This document shows, piece by piece, positions 33,347 to 39,614 of a stretch of 39,614 nt of DNA (positions within the stretch are counted from its first letter, which is position 1; the number at the start of each line of letters is the position of its first letter). The translations under genes and the position numbers were made by a program. Under the pieces are notes generated by a model. That model worked only from the letters and a program-made list of their open reading frames with translations, did no database searches and was not told the origin of the DNA. The stretch comes from Saprospiraceae bacterium (GTDB lineage: Bacteria > Bacteroidota > Bacteroidia > Chitinophagales > Saprospiraceae): assembly GCA_016787575.1 (NCBI GenBank), contig JAEUUO010000024.1, positions 1 through 39,614 of the forward strand, given 5' to 3'.

Positions 33347-33958
33347 TTACATTTTTTTACCACTGACATACGGATTTCCTTTGATATAAAAACGAAAAGG
33401 CCAGTCAGCGGATTCTCCGGCGGATTCTACGCCGATTCGTTTGGAAATTCCAATTTCAGATTCAGAATAGTTGGTCCCAGCATTTAAAATTTGAATCGGA
33501 CTTTTAGTGTCATATAATTTTACAGCATCGAAATTTTGTTTAATTCCCAATGCCTGACTCAAACTTCCGGGACCTTTGGTTATGGTATGCATCATTGATT
33601 TCATTTTTCTTCGGGAAAGCATGTGATCAATTCCTTCAATGGGTTCGAGTGCACGAATTAATACTGCATGTGGAATTCCCTCCACTGCAGTAACCACATT
33701 AAATAAATGATGGATCCCATAACAAATATAAATGTAAGCATGCCCCCCCTCCATAAACATGGTTTTATTTCTTTTGGTCAAACGGTTATTGAATGCATGC
33801 GAAGCTTTATCCTCTGGTGCCATGTAAGCCTCTGTTTCAATAATAACTCCCGAGCTTCTGTAACCACCTACATTCGATAAAAGTACTTTACCGAGTAAAT
33901 TTGTTGCAAGATGAAGTACATCTTGATTTAGATAAAATTCCTTTTCAATTATTTTCAC
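33347..33958 (-). CDS. DNA-3-methyladenine glycosylase (AAG/MPG family)
   Basis: This base-excision repair enzyme removes alkylated purines. The AAG fold is recognised by FYLNQDVLHLATNLLGKVL, SSGVIIETEAYMAPEDKASHAFNNRLTKRNKTMFMEGGHAYIYICYGIHHLFNVVTA (catalytic Glu in the ETEAY segment), AVLIRALEPIEG and KGPGSLSQALGI. I use the GTG at 33956-33958, giving 203 residues, the usual family length. An upstream ATG at 34060 would add 34 hydrophobic residues that do not fit the family and would overlap the divergent gene. It is convergent with ftsH. Confidence 0.88.
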   Translation of the reverse strand: MKIIEKEFYLNQDVLHLATNLLGKVLLSNVGGYRSSGVIIETEAYMAPEDKASHAFNNRLTKRNKTMFMEGGHAYIYICYGIHHLFNVVTAVEGIPHAVLIRALEPIEGIDHMLSRRKMKSMMHTITKGPGSLSQALGIKQNFDAVKLYDTKSPIQILNAGTNYSESEIGISKRIGVESAGESADWPFRFYIKGNPYVSGKKM

Positions 33959-34020
33959 AGATGCAAAAATAATGGCAATCCATGGAATCAATGAATGCGT
34001 ATCTTTGATAAAAATAGCAA

Positions 34021-35040
34021 TTGCGATTAATCCTTTTTGGTTTTTCAATAATTGTAGCATTCTATTTACTTAGAATGCAATTCACTGATATCAAATCAGC
34101 TCAAAAAATTAAGGGAATCAGTATGGTTGCACCACCTGTAGTATTTCCTGTAGATCCTATTCCTTCCATAAAAAATACTGGAGCTGATTGGATAGCCTTC
34201 ATTCCTTATGCTTTTTCAAGTAAGAATAAACCGGAAGTAATATTCCAGGACCTTGATTGGCAATGGTGGGGTGAGCGCGAAGAAGGCATACGCGAAAGTA
34301 TCCGCTTAGCTAAATTACAGCATTTGAAAGTGATGCTAAAACCACAGGTATATATTCATAATTCATGGGTTGGTCATATGGATTTCCAATCAGAATCTGA
34401 TTGGAAAATCTGGGAATCGCAATACCGCGCATATCTTATCAAATTTGCAAGATTGGCTTCAGATTTAAATGTGGACATGATTTGTATAGCTACAGAATAT
34501 CAAATAGCGGCAATAAAAAGAGAAACTTTTTTTAGAAAACTTATCCAGGAAATAAAATCTTTCTACAAAGGTAAATTATGTTACAGTGCTAATTGGGATC
34601 ACTATTCAGCTATACCCTTTTGGGATGCTTTGGATTTTATTGGAATCAGTGCATACTTTCCTTTGACAGAACAAAAAACTCCAACAGTGATGGACTTAAA
34701 TGAGGCCTGGAAAGTGTATATTCAAAACATGGAGCGTTTTTCAAAAAAACTAGGTAAACAAATTTTATTCACTGAATTTGGATATCTTAGTGTTGATGGC
34801 TGTGGTGGGAAAGCTTGGGAGATAGAAAAAAATATCGAATCTTGCACAGTAAACCAATTGGCACAAGCAAATTGCTATGAGGCTTTGTTTAAAAATTTAT
34901 GGATAAAAGATTGGTGGGCAGGTGGATTTATTTGGAAGTGGTTTCCAAATGGCCAGGGTCATGAAGGTTATCCTGAAAAAGACTACACACCACAAAATAA
35001 ACAAGCTGAAAATATTTTGAAAACTTGGTATTCCAAATAA
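34021..35040 (+). CDS. GH113-like glycoside hydrolase with N-terminal membrane anchor
   Basis: This 339-residue TIM-barrel protein is similar to the GH113 family (beta-mannanases and relatives). The likely catalytic acids are Glu159 (CIATEYQ) and Glu252 (LFTEFGY); KGISMVAPP at the start and WKWFPNGQG near the end also fit. The first 18 residues (RLILFGFSIIVAFYLL) form a hydrophobic anchor that exists only if translation starts at the TTG at 34021. The next ATG, at 34075, would remove it, and an in-frame stop at 34015 prevents extension. It is probably tethered facing the periplasm and trims a polysaccharide. The substrate is not determined. Confidence 0.78.
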   Translation: MRLILFGFSIIVAFYLLRMQFTDIKSAQKIKGISMVAPPVVFPVDPIPSIKNTGADWIAFIPYAFSSKNKPEVIFQDLDWQWWGEREEGIRESIRLAKLQHLKVMLKPQVYIHNSWVGHMDFQSESDWKIWESQYRAYLIKFARLASDLNVDMICIATEYQIAAIKRETFFRKLIQEIKSFYKGKLCYSANWDHYSAIPFWDALDFIGISAYFPLTEQKTPTVMDLNEAWKVYIQNMERFSKKLGKQILFTEFGYLSVDGCGGKAWEIEKNIESCTVNQLAQANCYEALFKNLWIKDWWAGGFIWKWFPNGQGHEGYPEKDYTPQNKQAENILKTWYSK

Positions 35041-35155
35041 TTTAGTTTTTGTCCCTTAACTTCGTGCTGTTGATCCATGCATCTTTTATCGAATCTATTT
35101 TATGACTTTGTTAAATTGTATTTATTAATTGTAATTGGAAAAATTAAAGATTGAT

Positions 35156-36586
35156 TTATTTTTGAATAATCAGCTTGCCTGTTTCTATATGATGCTTCCC
35201 ATCCTTAACCCTATAGAAATACAAACCAGATGGAAATGGATCTGTACTAACCTGTAAATCAGAATTTATTATTTTAGAATAAAGAATTGTTCCATCCAGA
35301 CTTAAAATTTGCAATTCAAGTGTATTGGATAAGTCTCCAGAAAATTTAAAGCAATCATGTGCTGGATTTGGATATATTTGATAGTTAACCAAATTATTAT
35401 TTTCGACATCTGTTAAATTTATTTTTGAATAATAGTAAGTATAGGTCTCATCATTTACAAAATTTCCGGAATTTTTTATAAAATAGCGTTGTTTATCTAA
35501 TTTATGATTAAAATACAATTCTTGATCTAATCCGACTCGTTCCGGCAATAAAATGTCTTGAAAAGAGTAAGCATTATCGTAAGTGCATTCATCTTTAACT
35601 AAAAATTTCCATTGATTTGTATTTTCATCCCAATTTTGAATTGTAGAAGAAATCATATTGCCATTTGCATCAAATGTGTAATTTGAATTTAAATCACCTA
35701 CCCACTGATTTCCATCCCAGGAATAACTGCTATCCTGTACCAATTTATTAGCAGCATTATAATTGGCAAGAAATTTAGCAAAGTAAACCCAATCAGAAGT
35801 AGTCTCATCCCAAAAATAGGAGACGAAACTGATTTGTCGTCCATTCAAATTATATATAAATTCATCCCGCTCTGCATATTCCCATTGTTTAAAGCTTTGG
35901 TTCCAGTTGGAATAAATTACTGTGGTTGCTTGTCCCATTTGATTGTTTATAATTTCAGTTTTATAATTTAAATTCCATTTTTTCTTTGGTACATCATAGA
36001 TAGAATCAATAACCTGTATAAGATAATACTTAGCATCGTATTTTAATATTGATTTAGAACTTGGCTCCCATGAGGAATTAAGAGGGTTCCATTGAAACTG
36101 AATGTAACTGGTAACATGATCTGAAATATCATAAGCGTATTCAAATTTTGAAACAAAAATCCAGTTCTGCTTAAATCCATCATATGAAATGTAGCGAATC
36201 AGTCTTGATTTTGCATCGTAGATTTTTTCACTCTTACTGGAATTTTCCAAAGCATTGGTGGTGTCGTTAATAAAATAACTAATCTGAGTTGTTTCTTGCC
36301 CGCTGTTATTGTATTGATATTCCTCTTTATGAGTAACAACTTTCTGCATTTCACTATAAGTAAGTATGCTATCAAGTTTCAGTTTATTAGCTGCAGTCTG
36401 ATTGTTCACATTGAATCTCAACGCAGAAGGAGAATAAGCCGATCTTTTCAAAGTTGCTTGAGTCTTCTTTATTAAATTTACTTTATGCGGCGTTAAACTC
36501 AAAATATTTGAAAGCTGGTAATCCTGTTGAGCTTTTGTTGTATTAAAATTAATAAGTAGAGCAATTAATAAAATATATGATTTCAT
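35156..36586 (-). CDS. Secreted T9SS cargo protein with 31-residue YD repeats
   Basis: This 476-residue protein has a signal peptide (MKSYILLIALLINFNTTKAQ) and a T9SS type A sorting domain (about 400-476, YQIYPNPAHDCF). Between them are about eight units of roughly 31 residues starting near residues 92, 123, 152, 183, 214, 245, 276 and 305. Each has a Y[DN]..G start, a central S/T-rich strand and a W[ND]....W pair. The pattern is reminiscent of RHS/YD beta repeats, though shorter proteins of this type are unassigned. It is probably a surface or released protein. No enzymatic motif was seen. Confidence 0.82.
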   Translation of the reverse strand: MKSYILLIALLINFNTTKAQQDYQLSNILSLTPHKVNLIKKTQATLKRSAYSPSALRFNVNNQTAANKLKLDSILTYSEMQKVVTHKEEYQYNNSGQETTQISYFINDTTNALENSSKSEKIYDAKSRLIRYISYDGFKQNWIFVSKFEYAYDISDHVTSYIQFQWNPLNSSWEPSSKSILKYDAKYYLIQVIDSIYDVPKKKWNLNYKTEIINNQMGQATTVIYSNWNQSFKQWEYAERDEFIYNLNGRQISFVSYFWDETTSDWVYFAKFLANYNAANKLVQDSSYSWDGNQWVGDLNSNYTFDANGNMISSTIQNWDENTNQWKFLVKDECTYDNAYSFQDILLPERVGLDQELYFNHKLDKQRYFIKNSGNFVNDETYTYYYSKINLTDVENNNLVNYQIYPNPAHDCFKFSGDLSNTLELQILSLDGTILYSKIINSDLQVSTDPFPSGLYFYRVKDGKHHIETGKLIIQK

Positions 36587-36954
36587 AAAATTAATTTTGA
36601 GCTAGCGATTGAAATTTCATTATTTAGCAATTAATAACTCATAGAAGTTTGAATTCGCCAAGTTGTTTATTTTGCAAAACAATTGATCTTTCTTACAAAT
36701 ATACATTTTTTGAATTCTAAAGTGTTTAAAATTATCCAAAAAGATCAAGTTTAGAAAAATGACTCTAGGGCTCCAAATTGTGAAATTTCTTGTGAAACTG
36801 GATACGGTTCTAAATTTTGGTTTTGTAAACACACAGCTTTAAAAAGAGAAGATCCATCCAATTTGTAAACAGTAAAGAATTTTTAAAAAATATCCTTGCC
36901 AATCTTATTAATTGTTCTCATTGAATTAATAATTCTGAATCAGCTGGAAAATTT
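36587..36954. other. Non-coding gap upstream of the epimerase gene
   Basis: This is AT-rich sequence between divergent genes. A 70-codon reverse ORF here (36620-36832) shows no recognisable features and is judged spurious. No tRNA, terminator or member of the CTGCAATG repeat family was seen. Only the -7-like element at 36955-36962 stands out at its right end. Confidence 0.5.
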
Positions 36955-36962
36955 TACTTTTG
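36955..36962 (+). promoter_or_regulatory. -7 element upstream of the epimerase gene
   Basis: TACTTTTG matches TAnnTTTG exactly and lies 44 bp before the start codon at 37007. No -33 TTG is seen at the usual spacing. Confidence 0.4.
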
Positions 36963-37006
36963 CAACAATTTAGATTCACTTTAATATATTTTCAGAATAT
37001 AACCAT

Positions 37007-37993
37007 ATGCAATTAGAAAACAGTAAAATCGTGGTCATTGGTGGAGCCGGTTTTATCGGCAGTTTTGTAGTTCAGGAATTGCTAAAACATCCGGTGGCAG
37101 AAGTTGTGGTTTATGATAATTTCACCCGTGGGAAGAAGGATTACCTATCAGCTTCTCTGAATGATCCCAGATGCAGTATTTTCATGCATGGAGGTGACAT
37201 TCGGGACGTGGATATTCTGGATGCTGCATTAAAAGGGAAAGACTATGTTATTTGCCTGGCTGCCATGTGGCTCTTACATTGCAAGGATTATCCGAGGACA
37301 GCATTTGAGGTAAATATTGCAGGTACCTTCAATGTTTTAGAAGCCTGTGTAAAAAACAACATTAAAAAATTAATTTGGTCCTCCTCTGCATCTGTTTATG
37401 GGGATGCCGTAGAAATTCCAATGACTGAATCGCATCCTTATAACAATAAAAATTTTTACGGGGCCACAAAAATTGCCGGAGAAGCCATGTGCACTGCGTA
37501 CAATGATCGATATGGTTTGCAAGTCATAGGTCTTCGTTACATGAATGTTTACGGTCCTCATCAGGATCAAACTGCTGCTTATACCGGTGTAATTCCAATC
37601 ATGCTCAATAAAATTGATGCAAATGAACAACCAGTTATCAATGGAGATGGCTCACAGGCATACGACTTTATTTATGTTGAAGATGTGGCCCGTGCCAATG
37701 TTTGTGCTTTGACTAGTCAGACTCCTTTTGGATTTTATAATGTGGGAACTGAAATTCAAACTTCCATTCGTGAATTGTGTGATACCATTCTTAAGTTAAA
37801 ACAATCAGATTTGAAAGTTCAATATAAACCCTACTCTGCGGATGATGCAAGAGCATTGGTTCAAAATAGAATCGGATCCAGACAAAAGGCAGAAGCAGAA
37901 ATCGGGTTTAAATATGCCATTGAATTGGAAGATGGATTGATGAAATTGATTGAATGGAGGAATAATAATGAAGAATTAAAAATTAATAATTAA
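37007..37993 (+). CDS. NAD-dependent epimerase/dehydratase (nucleotide-sugar)
   Basis: This 328-residue extended short-chain dehydrogenase has an NAD-binding loop VIGGAGFIGS (10-19), the catalytic SSSAS (125-129) and YGATK (Tyr151, Lys155), and FIYVEDVARANVCAL, which is typical of UDP-glucose 4-epimerase-like enzymes. It probably converts nucleotide sugars for cell-surface polysaccharide. The exact reaction cannot be set. Next is an asparagine synthetase, a pair often seen in exopolysaccharide or O-antigen loci. The last few codons (EELKINN) run into the 14-bp AT repeat that follows. Confidence 0.87.
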   Translation: MQLENSKIVVIGGAGFIGSFVVQELLKHPVAEVVVYDNFTRGKKDYLSASLNDPRCSIFMHGGDIRDVDILDAALKGKDYVICLAAMWLLHCKDYPRTAFEVNIAGTFNVLEACVKNNIKKLIWSSSASVYGDAVEIPMTESHPYNNKNFYGATKIAGEAMCTAYNDRYGLQVIGLRYMNVYGPHQDQTAAYTGVIPIMLNKIDANEQPVINGDGSQAYDFIYVEDVARANVCALTSQTPFGFYNVGTEIQTSIRELCDTILKLKQSDLKVQYKPYSADDARALVQNRIGSRQKAEAEIGFKYAIELEDGLMKLIEWRNNNEELKINN

Positions 37994-38036
37994 TAATTAA
38001 GAATTAATAATTAAGAATTAATAATTAAGAATTAAT
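37981..38036. repeat. 14-bp AT-only tandem repeat overlapping the epimerase stop
   Basis: The unit AATTAATAATTAAG is repeated exactly at 38002-38015 and 38016-38029. A variant copy lies before it (37981-38001) and a partial one after. The stop codon of the epimerase (37991-37993) lies inside the array. Farther on, at 38188-38213, short CGTAAT/CGTAATT words repeat just before the next start codon. The 38037-38187 segment holds no gene. Confidence 0.75.
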
Positions 38037-38213
38037 GGAATCTCTTAAAAGCCCTTATACTTCGTTAAACAATTTTAAAACCTACTCCTTTACGGGACTA
38101 AACTCGGAGTTTAAAAAATTGAAAGCCTCGTCTAAGGAGTTTTGAGATCCCATATTGAATAGAAAATCTGCAATTAGTATAAAACATCGTAATCCGTAAT
38201 TCGTAATTGTAAT

Positions 38214-39614
38214 ATGTGTGGTTTAACCGGTATCTATAATTTAAATGAAACTGCAGTTTCGGATGAACTGTTAAACAAAATGACCCTTCAGCTGGCTCAC
38301 CGGGGCCCTGATGGAACAGGATTGTTTTGCGAACAAAACATTGGATTGGGACACCGACGACTTGCCATATTGGATTTAAGTGATAATGGCAAGCAACCCA
38401 TGTTTTCAAATAATAAAAAGTGGGCGCTTGTATTTAATGGATGCATATACAATTATCAAAAGTTAAAAAACGAATTACAAACAAAGGGCCATCATTTTAA
38501 AAGTAGTTGTGATACAGAAGTTATTTGCGAAGGTTTAGCATCAGAAGGACCTGATTTTTTTAAAAAAATGGATGGAATGTTTGCAATTGCTGCCTGGAAT
38601 CGGGAAACCAGACAATTGTGGCTTTCCAGGGATCGTTTTGGTGTCAAACCTCTTTACTATTTTCAAAAGGACGGTGTTTTTTTATTTGCATCTGAAATTA
38701 AGGCCTTCTTTCCACATCCTGTGTTTAAATCTGAACTGGATCAGGAATCGTTAAATGAATATTTTACTTTTCAAAATTTATTCAGTTACAAAACGCTTTT
38801 CAAAGGGGTACACATGCTCCCTCCTGCAAATACTGTTTGCATAGAAAAGCATAAAGAATTGCAACACAATTCCTGGTGGGATTATAATTATACAGAACCG
38901 GACGAGACCATCAGTTTAAACGATGCGGTTGAAGAAACCAAACGATTGCTTGATTTGGCGGTCAAAAAACAAATGATTGCTGATGTCCCTGTTGGATCTT
39001 ATTTAAGTGGAGGGATGGATAGCGGTTCGTTGAGTGTTTTAGCCAGCAAAAAAGTTGATCGCTTGTACACTTTTACTGCAGGCTTTGAAATGAGTGAGGT
39101 TTCCGGCAATGAAATGGGTTTTGACGAGCGGACCGATGCTGAAATTACCGCCAATTTTATAAAGTCAGAACACTACGAACAAGTTTTAAATGCAGGAGAT
39201 ATAAAATGGAGTTTGCCAAAAGTTGTATGGCATTTAGAAGATTTGAAAGTGGGTATGAGCTATTCCAATTATTACATAAGCCGACTTGCTTCTAAATTTG
39301 TAAAAGTGTGCCTACAGGGAACTGGCGGTGATGAAATTTTTGGAGGTTATCCCTGGCGTTATTATCGAGTATTTAAATCATTAGACCAAAAAGAGTTTTT
39401 TGAAAATTATTACGGCTTTTGGCAACGTCTGGTTACTGATGAACAAAAGTATAAATTATTTCATCCTCAAATTTCAAAAAACTTTGACATGAATTTACCA
39501 CGTCAGGTTTTTGAAAAAGTCTTTTTGTTCAATTCAAAACTAAAATACAATACACCTGAAGAACACATTCAAAACAGTTTGTATTTTGAAAGTAAAACCT
39601 TCTTGCCTGGTTTG
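38214..39614 (+). CDS. asnB: Asparagine synthase (glutamine-hydrolysing), 3' end beyond window
   Basis: There are 467 open codons from the ATG at 38214 to the window end with no stop. The N-terminal Ntn glutaminase begins with Met-Cys (catalytic Cys2) and contains LAHRGPDGTG, GLGHRRLAILDLS and VFNGCIYN. The synthetase domain has the ATP pyrophosphatase loop YLSGGMDSGSLS (about 264-275) and CLQGTGGDEIFGGYPWR. It makes asparagine from aspartate, glutamine and ATP. In polysaccharide loci, relatives amidate sugar acids instead, so with an epimerase upstream either role is possible. Full-length family members have about 560-640 residues. Confidence 0.92.
   Translation, partial: MCGLTGIYNLNETAVSDELLNKMTLQLAHRGPDGTGLFCEQNIGLGHRRLAILDLSDNGKQPMFSNNKKWALVFNGCIYNYQKLKNELQTKGHHFKSSCDTEVICEGLASEGPDFFKKMDGMFAIAAWNRETRQLWLSRDRFGVKPLYYFQKDGVFLFASEIKAFFPHPVFKSELDQESLNEYFTFQNLFSYKTLFKGVHMLPPANTVCIEKHKELQHNSWWDYNYTEPDETISLNDAVEETKRLLDLAVKKQMIADVPVGSYLSGGMDSGSLSVLASKKVDRLYTFTAGFEMSEVSGNEMGFDERTDAEITANFIKSEHYEQVLNAGDIKWSLPKVVWHLEDLKVGMSYSNYYISRLASKFVKVCLQGTGGDEIFGGYPWRYYRVFKSLDQKEFFENYYGFWQRLVTDEQKYKLFHPQISKNFDMNLPRQVFEKVFLFNSKLKYNTPEEHIQNSLYFESKTFLPGL

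Noticed and set aside
36620..36832. 70-codon reverse ORF before the epimerase gene
   Set aside because: It has no signal peptide, motif or neighbour link, and its composition looks like translated AT-rich DNA.
38098..38409. 103-codon reverse ORF near the start of asnB
   Set aside because: It mostly overlaps the well-supported asparagine synthetase on the other strand and shows no features.

Overview
This window is AT-rich and comes from a member of the Bacteroidota, most likely a Saprospiraceae-like (Chitinophagia/Saprospiria) bacterium. The evidence: four proteins end in, or consist mainly of, type IX secretion system (T9SS) type A sorting domains with YPNP motifs; a SprE/PorW-like T9SS lipoprotein is present; several promoters match the Bacteroidota TTG / TAnnTTTG signature; and stand-alone BirA, RsfS and FtsH look like those of this phylum. 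No tRNA, rRNA or CRISPR array was seen. I had no search tools, so family calls rest on motifs and architecture.

Layout. 1-139 is the end of an IS3-family insertion sequence: the first 24 codons of its OrfA plus a terminal-inverted-repeat-like end. It abuts a copy of a dispersed non-coding repeat rich in CTGCAATG, and pieces of that repeat recur at 140-460, 1733-1925, 20257-20306, 20890-21240 and 27280-27385. Next come a zinc-less quinone-oxidoreductase-like gene, a secreted metalloprotease with its own promoter and paired palindromes, and a Kazal-type lipoprotein. A forward run follows (small ferredoxin, DinB, GNAT, MFS transporter), then two related T9SS cargo genes, the first lacking its N-terminus.

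10.4-18.4 kb is a reverse-strand cluster: SAM methyltransferase, a 1718-residue pseudokinase/AAA-STAND/TPR/GAF/adenylate cyclase, an MpaB/rubber-oxygenase-like haem protein, then an HD hydrolase. The first three are tightly packed and are the best candidate here for an uncharacterised signalling-linked oxidation system. 18.4-20.9 kb holds YitT, a formate/nitrite transporter and a DUF456 protein. 21.2-27.2 kb holds a macro-domain protein, a TerB-like protein, an outer-membrane beta-barrel protein and an M23 peptidase, the last divergent from SprE/PorW.

27.4-33.2 kb is mostly housekeeping: ComF, HtrA, an ABM monooxygenase, BirA, RsfS and FtsH. The 3' end of ftsH has been tandemly duplicated in an 83-bp unit containing a REP-like hairpin. 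33.3-36.6 kb has a 3-methyladenine DNA glycosylase, a GH113-like glycosidase and a T9SS cargo protein built from about eight 31-residue repeats. The right end has an NAD-dependent epimerase and a glutamine-hydrolysing asparagine synthetase that runs off the window, possibly the start of a surface-polysaccharide locus.
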